Of a DNA stretch of 64,000 nt, positions 31,601 to 45,570 are shown piece after piece (position 1 is the stretch's first letter; each line of letters begins with the position of its first letter). Source of the stretch: Leuctra nigra. Its lineage: Eukaryota > Arthropoda > Insecta > Plecoptera > Leuctridae. Position numbers and translations under genes: made by a program. Where the stretch lies: assembly GCA_934045905.1 (NCBI GenBank), contig OW203769.1:18259705-18323704 (forward strand), read 5' to 3'. Under the pieces are notes generated by a model, which was not told the origin of the DNA, ran no database searches, and saw only the letters and a program-made list of their open reading frames with translations.

Positions 31601-34600
31601 TGTGAGATTTTTCAATTTTGAGATCCAGTAGGCCGAAAATGCTATGTTGTTGCTTACAGTAAAAGTGTTTGGTCTGCTCCTCAGTTTATTAGGCATTTAC
31701 GGTATGTTGAGTGACTGTGATTGTACGGTACGACTTGGCTGGGTGGAGCGACCGCTCCACTAGATGTCGTTTGTTATCCCTCGTATTTAATTTTACAAGT
31801 TTAAATATTACTTACATAAAAGTCTCAAATGTAGATATATAATCCAGAAAACACATTTACTTACTTATTTCTAAGACAGCTCTCGTATTTATAAAGCGAC
31901 TCATCAAATTACCTTTAATTCCTTCGCAAACATATCAATCAATCGAATAGAAAGCTCTGATTTGTGACTCAACAACTCCGTCAAAGAGCACTTGAGATTG
32001 TCATGGAAATCTGGGACAAAGTACTGACGTCACAGCACGATATTTGCTATTCAAAGCAGCTCAGACATTTGCAGATAAGAACGCTCGGACATTCGGACAT
32101 TCGGATCGATGTTTCTCAGAATATTCCGCCGGAGAAGTGAATAATAAATGAGGCTGGCGTGCTGGCGGGTAGTTTTACGAGGAGGATTTCAATACCGGGC
32201 GACCAAATGTCAAATGCGTTTCTGGACGTGGATATTTAATTCCACTCGGTCTCTGATTGCGCGGATAAGAATGTGGGCTGTTGCGTTGTGACATTTTAAA
32301 TAGAAATTGAAATTGAAATTCCGAGCTGTATAGCTTAGCGACACGAAGAAAAGTTTCTGTTCAACTTTCTTTCGTCTGCTTAGGTGAAAACTGAATCGAG
32401 CCAATAGACTGTCTGGATACTTGAAATTCAAGTTTTGAGCCAGTTTTACGTTTGCATTGTTGAAAACTTGAAAAAGTTGACAACTTTTGCTTAGCATTCA
32501 ATTTTTTTAATGTTTTAAACGATGAAAAAGTACATTGTTTCAAAATGTGAAACTCAAGAATTGACCTTTTATATCGTCAGTAAGCCAGAATATTTTTCAT
32601 CAATGTCAATACCGATATCCTCAAACGTATCATATAATTTTGAGTGCAACGAAAGAAATCACAAAATGTCACACAAAAAGTAGATCGATATTCATAGCCT
32701 ATAGAATTATTACGTATAGTGTATATGGAATAGTTTGTAAAAGTTTTGGACAAAATTTCGATTGGCTAAAACTTTAGTGTAAGAGAGGTATTGCATAATT
32801 TCCAGTAACAATTGTCGAAAACTTTCTACCACATCTACTGAAATATTCATTAAATTCTAAATCTGATTTTACCCCAGAATAGAACATGTGGGAACGCGTT
32901 CAAAATATCACGGAGTGTCTTCAAAGAAAGTTCTTCTATTGAAGGAAATGTGATTGACTGAACTCGACTAAGTGTATCCCCATGATACCTCGAGAGCGAA
33001 TCCTCCAACCCAGCTACAGGACGGCGATGCCCCTCAGCCCTCGCGACCGCGTCAGCACTGGCGCCTCCTCGGCGGCGACCTCCGACCTCGCCTTCACCAT
33101 CCTCCACGAGGACGACCTGGACGTCGAAGAACGCAACCCGGGCGACGGCGACGAGGGCATCGGCAGCGGCGAAGACGCCCGTAAATCCGACTCTCCACCT
33201 TCCGAAATTCAAACTCTCAACGCCAACCTTCTCAAAGAGAAGCTCATGAACTTGACGAAAGTCCGGAACGAGGCCGAGAAATTCCACGACAGCCTCAACC
33301 AGAAGAAGAGGGAGATCGACAAACCGGAGCTGCAGAGGAAGTATCATCAGCAATGTCACCAGCCGTACAAGCGCTCTGAAGAGAAGATGCTGAATGCCAA
33401 GAAACTGAACAATGCTGCCGTGACGAAGCAGTCTAGACCGCCGTGCAAGATCAAACACATCAACAACAACGACTCCAAGAGGCCGATCTTCATGTCGACG
33501 GTGAAGCAGGGCACGTTCTTGGAGCCGCCGCCGGAGATCGCGTACCTGCTGGGACTGGGCTCGCTGACGACATCTACCGGCGGGAGTAACAACTCGCTGA
33601 ACAGCTCGAGGGACAGACATCAGCAGCAGACGTTGCTGTACAGCTTCTCCAGTCGGCCGAGGGTCGTGGAGCCCGCCAAGGCCAAGCCGCGAGTTCGCAG
33701 GCAGGTTCTTGCATGTGCACAATCACTCTTGCCATCAGTCACTAAACAATAAGATACAGGAGGAACGAAACCAAATAATAGATGTTTTATCGCTTATAGA
33801 AGCGATCCATCCATCCATCCATCTGGTGTCCATCCATGTCAGCGCAAAATTATCTCGAAATATTTTTTTTGTTTTGTTTTTTGTCTGGGACTTAACGTCG
33901 CACTGTTCTGCAGCGAGGCTAATGTCGACGGATGAATGATTATGATGATGATTTGGAGATGATGGCGAAGAGTAGGTAAGGATGGAAGGTGGGAAGGAGG
34001 TGGTCGTGGCCTATTAGTTGGGTATCTTCCCAGCATTTGCCTGTCGACTGAGGGAAAACCATGAAAAAACCCCAGTCAGGAAGGACGGCCGCAAGAATCG
34101 AATCCGGGCCTCCGGAATACAAGTTCAGAGCGTTACCACTCAGCCAACCTGTTATGTTTGAACCATATGGCGAGTCGTGAAGACATTGTACTCCCATAAG
34201 ATTAACATTGCATTCCATTTTCAAGCAGGTCGTATAAAACAATAAAAAAGCTAGGATGGCACTGATGAAAATCTTTCTAGACCTATTTGTATAATTTTGC
34301 TGATAAACGCAATTATAAAGAGAAACATCAGGGGTTGACGGGTTACGTCGTGTTCATGAAACATAATGCCTACTGCATGGCCAAGTGATCACACTTGCGT
34401 ATTAAGAGGGCTGCTGAGTAGTGAGCGTGGCCTTGAAGAGTTTTTTAATCGATTTTCATCAATATCTTTTACCAATGTAATTGTTAACAAAATAGGGCTA
34501 TGTACGAGTATTCAGAACAGTTCAATGAAAATATTTTCATAGCTTGGAAAAAGTTATTAGTTTTATTTTGTCCAACAGATGTTTAGTGCCATAATTTTAC

Positions 34601-37600
34601 TAATTTTCGGGCACTAAACGTCTGTAGGACAAAGTAAATGTAATAAACCATTACAAGCTATTAAATTATTTTCATTGAACTGTTCTGAATACTCGTACAA
34701 AGCCTTGTTTTATTAACAATTACATTGGTAAAAGATATTGATAATAATCGATTAAAAAACTCTTCCAGGGTCAAACTCACTACCCAGTCGTCTTAATCAG
34801 GAAGTTGAACAACAACGATATTATTTTAAACGACTTTACCTCAAAATTTCAAGCTCCTATCTCATTTAAATAAATATGAATAACATACACGAAAAGTGTA
34901 TTGCAAAAGTTGAGTAAACAGATTTGGAACGTATATAATTCGTAGAAGTCTCGGACGAGATAAAAGGTAAATTGTACTGGACATCAGATAATGTAATATT
35001 GGATTTTATTGCCTATAATGCCAGATCTTATTATCATGATAGAGAAATTACTTTAGGTAAGGGCTTGAAAAGAAGAATGTATACTTACCCAAACACTAGA
35101 ATACAAAGACTTCTTCGTATTGAAATTGACAACGCTGTCAGGAAATGAAAGTTGCGACATTGATGGAGGCAAATGAATTGAATTCGATCTGAAAGCAGAA
35201 GGGAGGTGACATGTCAATAGGAAATAAAGGGGCTGCATTTGATAAATATTACAGCATAGCCTTTATGGAGCCACAGTACCTACACGTTTACCGCATAGTT
35301 TTATAATCAATTACAAGTACCGACAGTTAGAATTCCCATTAGCAAATGCAAATATCATTACTTATTTACAAACGCCCTTTGTGGTGGCTTTATTTCCTAT
35401 TTCATGAAATAACATAGAAAATAAAGTTGCTTTTCGCAAAGCAAAAATGCTCTTGGCTGTAAGGATAAATGAAAATCAATCCTCAATCTTGAAATAAATT
35501 TGGACGGCAAATGTATTGAGCACACGATTCAAACATTCTGAACAAAAATAATGTTTTATAAAACGTAAATCTGTTTTGAGGTCAGCTCGGGGTAAATATT
35601 TGAAAAATTGGGACAGTAAACAAACCAAAGATAATAGCACCATATTCGAACGAATGTTTTGTTAGCTGTTCTTTGAACGTATCTCTGACCCCTAAAATAT
35701 TGGCATTCCGATTTACTTACTTTCAACATTCTACTTACTACCATGAGTATCAAAAGTCATGGACTATTCCACAGGCAATTGTACAACATCTAATTGTCAA
35801 CAAACGCAATGAACTGCCTTCGTATGTGTGAACCCGAACTCAATGTCACATTATGTTTGCTATCGACAATCGCTCCTGATCATTTCAACAACGACTTGTT
35901 CTTCTCAGCCAGCTGCTCTCATCTCCCAAGTCAAATGACACACTTCTTGGAGCTTGGCGCTGACCTCTGTTTGACCCTGATGAGCAAACTGCGTGACTCG
36001 AAACTGTTCTGAACAATCTTCTAAATACCTGATCATCAGCTAACTCCAGATGATGTCCAATTACTGGAGCAAGTTGGTTCAGGCAGTAATTCCCGCGGCC
36101 GTCCTTCCTAAAGTTCGTTCACGATAAGAATTTCACTGACGTTTTAGTCGATCACGTCGTTCATTGGTCAGTCACTTGAACACTGCCCTGTCAATGGCAA
36201 GACTTTCTTCTTTGAATTATTGAAATTGTATAAATTATGTCAAATACACTATTTTTATTATTAGAAAATATTATAAAAATTCAATCGAACTGATTTATTT
36301 CCATCTACAGTCGTATTATACATAGTTTTGGATTATTCTATTGATATTTTCATATGTAGGTATACAATTGTTCATTTGACTACAGTAGTATCTACACGGC
36401 CGCCATTACGGCTTGCAATTCTAATCGTGAATGAACTTTATGAGGTTTTATAATGGTTTTCCTATCCTGGAAATGGTTCCCTACTATAGGCCACGGCGCC
36501 TTCTTCCCACCGTCCATCCCTACCTATTCTTCATCATCATAATCATAAATCGTCGCCTAATTGCAGAATAGTTCGACGTTGAACAATACTGAAATATAAT
36601 ACCTATCAGTTTACAGCTTTGCAAATTGTTTGCCATATTCTAAGACCTAATGCATTATTTGATTATCCTGTCGAAAACAGACATAATCACAGATTTCGAG
36701 CATGTGTTGGAGGGTTTGACTATAAGAACCGACCAATTACCTCATACATAATAATTAGTTCTCCATTCAACAAAATATTGACGGTAATTCGAGCTCCAAC
36801 TTAGCAGTTGACCGTCAATTATTCTGACCTGGTTTTAATCTGAGTTTTTAATCGAGTTTTAATCTAATTTTTGAAATAGGTACACTCAATAAACGAAAAA
36901 AATTGATTTTAAGTGATTGTCTGAAAGTGATTTGACCGTAAGTAGTCTATGCTGACTTACTTTAGAAGGTGATTTCTGATTTCAAAAAATCGTTCAAAAA
37001 ATGATGGACATCTATCAGTCATACATTTGTTTAAATAGATACCTACCTTTATATGTTATTGCCGAGTTCACATATTGTCAAATTCACTTTATCGAAAAAG
37101 TAAACGAGTTTTCCCTAAGAAATATATAAATGAAGAAAGAAAACAGTGAAAACGAGTTTTCTTTCTGTCCCCGTTGATATCAGATTGAACGCCTTCCACA
37201 GTTTCATAAAACCATGTTGCCATATTTCACGCTCGCTGCTTTCAAACGTCAATCCTCTATTCGCGGTTACCACCTCCGCTAGTAGCGCTGAGATCGCCTG
37301 CGAATGGCGGACCGGGTGCGGATAAGCAGGTGGAGATTTCACGCGCTGTGTGCTATTCTTATACCGGGTGGCGCAAAACATCCCCTTGTTTGAGAGGTCA
37401 CTACATCAACACTTTTAAAGATAGGGGTTTGAAACTTTAACATATTTTAGAAAACATACTGACATATAATATATGTAAGTTTTAAACATATTTATTGAAT
37501 GGGAAAAATGTAAAAAATTACCGAAGTTGTTTTTGAAAAAACAGAATAATCCATACAAAATTACGTGTTTGAAGGATTTGTTTGCAGTTACTTTGTAGGA

Positions 37601-40600
37601 AGTAGGTGATTTTATGTTTACTTATGAATTCCTAATTGAACATGAAATAACTTTTAATACATCTATGTGAATTTATGCTTGGTTTATTGAGTTATGTGTG
37701 AGAATGTATTTAACTTTCGTCCACTGACATTAACGGGAGTTTAAATACCTACATTGTCTAAATCTTCGCTGAAAACACATACACAATTATTTTCTTCCCT
37801 CTCAATTTCTATTCTTGAAACCACAATTATCAATTTTTATTATATCAATTAATTAACAATTAATTACCCCATCCAACTAAAGTCGGGTTGGGGGGTGGAG
37901 GTAGCTCCACCTTCCTCTATCCTTCCACCTTCCACCTTCAATTATCAATAAGATACTATATACTAAATGGAGACACCTTTTATGGCAAATTATGACAACA
38001 ATGGAAACTTCTTTGCAAAACAGAGCTGATTCTTTATAAGAAGCTACCAAATTGTTTAATCTCTAACGTGTGCTTTTCGAACGCTAGGTATAAACTGTTG
38101 ATCAAAGGCTCAATTCAAATGTATGTAACTTTTTTCTCATAACTCAAATATTTCTACAAATCGCATGCAATAAATTATCATATGTGTCCTATAACGTGTA
38201 CAAATTTCAGCTCCTTATCATTTGTTGTTCTGTCGGAGTGAACTCGCAAACAGCGGGATTTTTTCGGCGAGTTTTGGGGGAGTTTTATTTTAATTACGAA
38301 TTAATAATAATATGGATACCTCGGACATTTAATTATATAAAATCATGAAGTACGTGGGAAATTTTCAGCAATCTATTAAAGAGTGGCAGCAATTTAAATG
38401 CGTAATGATGTATGGATGGAAACCTAGACAGGAAATGGGGCAAATTCACATAGATTTTGTACCCGAGTAACAAATTCGCTTTGCAATCATAAGTTCTGTT
38501 CTCATTTCGATTTTTGTGTCAATTAATTAATTAATCATAAGCTAAAGAAGAGATTATGAAGGTTTTATATTTCACTATAGAACTACAAAAGTTTTAATCA
38601 ACCGAACCATCAAGATTGTATGAAATTTCCACTGGTTTCGCCCAATTTACCCGCATTAATGGTTCATTTGGAAATGTATGAAAGAAATTTATTCCCGCTC
38701 TATTTTACATTGTGGAACTGAAAAGTATCTATTACTAACGGTACTCTTTGTTCCTAACGCATATCCGTGCTTTGACACTATTTCCATAATTATATTTAAG
38801 AAAAATCAAATAGATAGCAGTGGCCAGCGTCAATGACTAATAGCGTGCATAGCAGCCATGTTGGGTTCTTCAATCCGCACCTAGCGGGTTCAGCGTTTCG
38901 CCGCCAGATGTCACTGAGCTTTGCTGGTAATCGCCAATTGCAAAAAAAGAAGTAAAGTGCGAAAAGCCCACCCTGCGGTCGATGTTGACCGGACGTGACG
39001 TCATGCCTAGCCAGGTCGGTGACCTCTGCCCCGGCATGTTATTAACATATTATTGCTGACCAACATGCAAAGATATTCCGGCCACCTAGGTATAATTACA
39101 AATACCATCCGAAAAGGAACCACGTAGACAGTTAGTAATTAGCTCAGAAATACGACGAAGGAAACCGATTCTATTCTTGGAGATCTTATTTGGATTCATA
39201 CTAAATTGTTTCTTTTTAAAATACAACAAGTGGAATAGACAATGTAATCCTTAGTTGAAGTCTATTGATTAAATTATTTAATAGAAATGTTATTTTTAGG
39301 TTTTGGTTATACAACAGATTGACCGACGAAATATATTAGGTACTAATTGATCTTGTTTGACATTCGACTGCAAGGTGCATTTCCCATCAGTTTCTTATTG
39401 TGTTGGTATTTTGTTTTTATAGCAAAAGTTAGCCCACAAATACAAATAAGCAACTACTTTGCAAATTTTACGTTCGTTGTACCATGAAATTAGTTGAAGA
39501 CCGTGACCCGACTAGGTTGGAAGCAGAAGGTCATCGACAGCGACTTCTATCTTGGGGGCTTATGAATGCCAAACCTGGAGAATTGCTCTTCCAGGCCCTT
39601 CCAGAAGTGGTGCTGAACCCCTAAACGTTTTCAGTGTTATCACTTTAATGTGAATTCTATTTTTGGCCGCAATTTTTTTTGTAAAAACGCTGCAATAAAT
39701 CAAGTTCTGAGGACACCAATGCAAAAGTACCTAAATTGTCACTGTCGCTCTTTGGGCAGAAGTGTCAGGGGAAGATATAGTACAGTTACCCTCTCTGTGG
39801 CTTTTGGAATTTATAACTCTTTAAAGGAGACTCGGACAATAAAATGTCGCTCTTTTTTATTTATAAACATTCCAATAAGTCAAGTTATTCGGTAGAATCC
39901 CCGCCCCCTGTCAACCCCCTGACTGCGTATATAAAGAGTTGATTGAATGCTGGTTTTGCGCAACGCGTTGTGCGTGTCTGGTCATGTTGTTCGTGCGGAT
40001 GTGTCGTTTCTTTGCCGTCGTCGTCGTCTATTGAGATTCCAGGACGGCGATAAGACCTGATAGATATGGGTCACGGTTATTCCCCGTGCATTAAGACGCT
40101 AAGAGCAGGGCAATTTGTACAACAGTAAACCAGGGAGTAGTTAAAATCCACATTTAAATGTAATAGTAGGTGCAATAAATAATTATGGAGTGGTTTAGAC
40201 TTGACATTTACTGTTTATGATTCTAGCGCTCGGCCGTTGTGGCCGAGCGATTGTTTCGTAAGTGGGCGTATATTTGATAGAATGTTCACATGATCAGTCT
40301 GACTTTATATTAGAAGCACTTTTTAATTTTTACTACTTGCATTGTTAACTAGGCGCCTGTTACTCAACAAAACGGCGCAAAACTATGAAATTTTCGTACG
40401 ATTGGAGACCAAACAAGTCAAGCAATTGATCTCAAATTTAAATCTGATCAGACAAAAGACAAACTTAGGGTTATCACTTGGTAAATTTTTTAAATTAAAT
40501 TTCATACGGCACCCAGCGAGACAAGAAAATATAAAAAAATTCGCCAAAAATCAATTTATTATTACTAACTAACGAAGCGGTAAATTAAAAATGTACCAAG

Positions 40601-43600
40601 GGATTACCCTAAGTTTGTCTTTCATCTAATCATGGTTAAAATTTCAAATCATTTTGTAGACCCATTTTGTCTCCAGCCGTATCTTAAAATATGCCTGCAA
40701 AACGCGGCAAAATCGCTCGCGCTTTCACCACCTTAACGATCAATGCAAGAACAGTTTGAAAACTGAGAAAGTTTATTTTTGTTCTCATGTTTTGGGGAAT
40801 TATATTGATCACATTAAATCACGTTCTTCTCCACTTTTGCTCAAGATAACCGAAATTCGGTCACGAGTCATTAATTTCTTTTTAAATTCCCGTTTCTGCT
40901 GGATTCTGATTCCCGGCAATGTGGATTATCATTGCATGGAATCGTTTTCCAGCGGAATCAGGAATATAGATGACTTATAGATAAGTCATATAGATAATTA
41001 TAGAAAAGGGTCCCAGGAACCTATTATTATTTAGTCTATATCTTCAAAAGTATTCACTAATGAGGTCATCATTAATTGTACAAAAACAAAAACTTGTATA
41101 TAGACTGCCAAGCACCTTTCCCCCTAAAAAGATTGAGATCTAAAAGAAGGTCGCAGCAATAATATATTGTTGAAACATTTTCGCACTTAAAATTCGTGAA
41201 ATCATTTCGCCCAGTTATTGCCGCCAAGCACAACATTATAAACCAAACATTGTACCCAAATTTGAGATTGAAAAAATCTCTATGTGAACCATCATAGTAT
41301 AAACTTAAAAACAATTATACTCATTTAAAACTAAAAATAGAAAGTATTCAAATTTTAAAAACGTAAACAAAATCAATTTAAAAACATTTTTTTTTTTACA
41401 TAACTTAAAATACAAATTAAAAAAAATTATTTAAAATTAAATAAAACAAAATAAAAGTAAAAAAAATAAAAATAAAGCTTGGCGCATTGTGTCAAGGAGG
41501 GGGCAACATAAAAAGAAAATGTCGACCAAGGAGACGACGAAAGAAAGAGGAAGAAGAAGATGATGAAGGAAAGAAGGAAGAAGTCAACATGACGGTGCAA
41601 ATTCAATGCGCCAAGCTTTATTTTTATTTTTTTTACTTTTATTTTGTTTTATTTAATTTTAAATAATTTTTTTTAATTTGTATTTTAAGTTATGTAAAAA
41701 AAAATGTTTTTAAATTGATTTTGTTTACGTTTTTAAAATTTGAATACTTTCTATTTTTAGTTTTCAATGTGTATAATTGTTTTAAAGTTTATACTATGAT
41801 GGTTCACATAGAGATTTTTTCAATCTCAAATTTGGGTACAATGTTTGGTTTATAATGTTGTGCTTGGCGGCAGTAACTGGGCGAAATGATTTCACGAATT
41901 TTAAGTGCGAAAATGTTTCAACAATATATTATTGCTGCGACCTTCTTTTAGATCTCAATCTTTTTAGGGGGAAAGGTGCTTGGCAGTCTATATACAAGTT
42001 TTTGTTTTTGTACAACATGTCACATGAGGTGGTAGTTTACAGCAGCTTTCATTGATCATTGAGTGTTACCTATCATTACATTGTTAACGCCAACAACGTC
42101 ACTTCTTGTCTAAAAATTTCTGTTTTTCTTCCAATAGTTCCCAAGTTAGTATAACGAAAGGGTCAATTTCTTTTGGTTGAATATGAGTTATCTCAACTTT
42201 TAAATTGCTAAAAGTTCACAACTTGTGAATAACGTAAATTGTAGGTGTATTGTTCCGGTGTAGACCGGAATTTGTGCGTCATCTCGTACTACGCATTAGT
42301 TGCCAGTTGGTAAACTGAAAGGTACACGAAAGGTAGATGATTGTAAATGCGTTTCCTTTATTATAAATTCTTCTAAGTTCACTTTTTTGTGTAATTTAAA
42401 CTCTATTGGTAAAGCGTTAAGGCTTTACAGATGTTTACAGCACATTTTAAATAAAATCCGATGTGTTTTGGAAGGCAATATAACTTAAAAGGAACTTATT
42501 TCATAAGTTAACTTTCCAGGTAGGTAACTAACCAGTTCTTTATTTGAACTGGAACTAGTTCCTTTTTTTGAGGAACTAATCCAACACTGCTGTTTAGTGA
42601 TAGTTCCATATAACATGGATTATGCCGCAAATTTTTCCGCCAACAGTTTAAAAACGTACCAAAGATCACGAGTGGGGTTATGCAGAATATGCATATATAA
42701 TTTTCTATTATTACCTACGGGTGATTTTTTAAATTAGGGGATGTTGGAAGGGATCAAGTATCATACGGTATGGGTTATTTCATATAGAATGAGTACACCA
42801 AATTTGGTTGAGATCGGTCAAAGGGTGTAGGAGAAAATAAGAACGTTCATACCAAGAAGCCTTTTCCTTTGTTCATGCGCAGAGAGACACTACTGAAAGT
42901 TAAAGGAATTACGGCAAAGGATGTGGCCATTTGATATTGCCTTGTTGTGAAAATTGATTTTGAAGATGTCAACCTAGAGTTCCTTTAAGATTAACTAGCT
43001 GAGCCACCTGGTGTTTATAGTGCTGGTTGGGAAGGAGTAGGACGTATATCATTTACAGTCACAAAACACACCAACACACGAACAAACCAACAAAGAACGG
43101 TCAACCTGATTGTACCTGACTGATTGCCAAGATACCCGAGAAGCTAAAGCACCATTTTTGCCGGAGAACAGACGCATAATCCTTGATCACACGCTTATAA
43201 ATTCCCTAAGGTGTCTACCGCTTACATCGGTATGTACGAGGGACAATCAATTAAAAATCAATGTACCTACACATATTTTGTTTAAATCTCACTAAATGAT
43301 AATTAACATAAAAAATCTCAAATGATTAAAAAAAAAATATATATATATATATGATAACAATGAGAAAAAATGGTAACACGGAGCGATATTTTATCTCCTC
43401 GGTCCCATTCAGTGCGTACCTATACATTTAAAAAAAACTGTTGCTCGTCAAGACTCAAGTGAAAAAAACATTGTTTAAAATATGACTTTATCCAACACGT
43501 CATGTAATATACAAGCTAATGTTCAAATTCTTTTAAAAAGTACCAAATATAGTTATGAATGTAATTTATGAATAAGATTTTTTTATTTCATTTTGAATGA

Positions 43601-45534
43601 AATGGCTTTAAATAAAAGTCCTTTACGATTACTAATTTTACCCTGGGGACGTCTTCGAACGAGTCGTGTGCTTACTCATTGTCTTGAAGTATACAATTTT
43701 ACAATAAATAGTGTGAAAATAAGTTATTTGAAAATACAATTGTGCTAGAAGACAGCCTCCTACTGCAGCAGAATCTATTATGTTATATTCCAAAACAAGT
43801 GTCATCTACGTACATTTGTATTCGTTTAAAAGTGTCAAGACAACATAGGAAACCAAACCTCTGATACGCTCACAACACAACCCCCACCCCTAATCCACCA
43901 GCCACTGAATAGATCTGAATGTGAATTGTTTATTCTCCAAGCAATGACGATTTACGATATTAAATGACCTTTTATTGTTGTTGTTTATTGATTATGGTGT
44001 GTGTGGGGGGGGGGGGGAGGTGGTGTATGTGTTTATTACGCATAGATCATACAATCAATTAGTCTACCGGTCTTTATTCCTGATAGTGATGGCATATTGT
44101 TGATGCATCTAATTGATTTATTGTTTGTTTTGATATTTTAGACAATATGAATTATTTCGTGCATTAGGTATTCTTTTAAAAATGCCATTGCATAATTGAC
44201 CATGTTTGTAAACACCTTTCGCACAAGGCATTCGATTGGCGTCAGAATACCATTGTTCATTGTGCGTAGTTAATCTATTATTCTTTATTCTACACAAAAC
44301 GAAGTTTCCATACTCTCGAAACCGAAATAAATTTAGACATTATAATATTCATAGGTACGTGAAGTAGTAGAACTAAAGATTTCATTATGAAACGGAATCG
44401 ATGTCTGTTATTCGTTTGTTGTCTCAATACTTGGATATCCATAATAACTATCCAAACGAGTTTTCTCAAATGGTTGATACTACGTCATATTCTGTCGTCA
44501 TATTGAGGTATATTTGAGGTTTGAATCTTTCAATGTGACAAAATTATGAAGTTCACCTAGAATTCTACGAGCGGCTAGAGACAGAAGGTGCTCCAGGCGG
44601 CGTAGGGCGCGCGCATAAGTTTTACTGGGCAGCCTAAGGAATAAAACTCTCTATGGGTATAGACAAAGTCGAACTGGCGAAAATTAAAACTGTGCAACTT
44701 AAAAAAATAACTCTATGGTTAGGCAGAATTAAAACTTGTAAAAATTGCAAATAAAAAAGTACGACCCCGGCCGGTATCGAACCGGCGACCCCTAACACCG
44801 TAAGCCAATGCACTGTCCATTGCGCCACCAGGACGGCGATACTGAAAGCCGTTCGTAACCACTAAACTAGCAAATGGGCGAAGATTTCAACAAGACGCAA
44901 TGGCGCTCGTCATACCTGCAGCATTACCTACGAACCTGATACTATCTGTGATCGCGATGGCAATCGGCGTGCCGCGATGGCGATGTTTCGGGTTATTGAT
45001 GATCTACACAGCATCCCTCGACCTCTCACTTGAATATATATACTGGAAGGTATCATCGCTTACACAAATTAAAAAAGGATGATGTGAAAAAAAAGTTTTT
45101 CTAGGATCGGGAATCGAACCCGTTATGCAGGAACACAAGCCAGCTGCCTCCGATAATTCAGCTATTCAGGCCGACAGGATATGTGGAGTTGACAGCGAAG
45201 CTGCTGTGTTGGTAGATGAAGGGGAAGAGCGGAACGCTTAATATTGATAATTTTTCCACTTCCGGTTTGAAAATTTTGTTTTTTCTTGAAGTGGAGTGTC
45301 TAGCAATACATTGTCTTTAATGTTGCCAAATTTCAAAACTGTCGATGGACCCGTTTGACTTTTGAAAAAAATTAAAATTTAAAATTGGATAAATTCACTT
45401 CCGGTCAAAATATTTCAGATTTTCTTTCAGAAGTACGCGTGAGAAGGGGGACTCTATGTGTCTACCAAATTTCAACTCTCTAGACCAAACCGTGCAATCT
45501 GTAGAAAAGGGCAAGCAAAACGACGTGCCTAGCT

Positions 45535-45570
<36 letters not shown>

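Noticed and set aside
32850..33722. 290-codon minus-strand ORF
   Set aside because: Antisense to the 32982-33752 frame, with low-complexity Arg/Val/Leu composition expected from GC-rich coding DNA read backwards.
41855..42055. ORFs in the arms of the large foldback (LCLAAVTGRNDFTNF...)
   Set aside because: Present in both arms only because of the inverted repeat; no domain and no splice context.
44763..44836. Functional tRNA-Arg gene
   Set aside because: Acceptor-stem mismatches and a weak anticodon stem; kept only as a tRNA-like pseudogene or SINE head.
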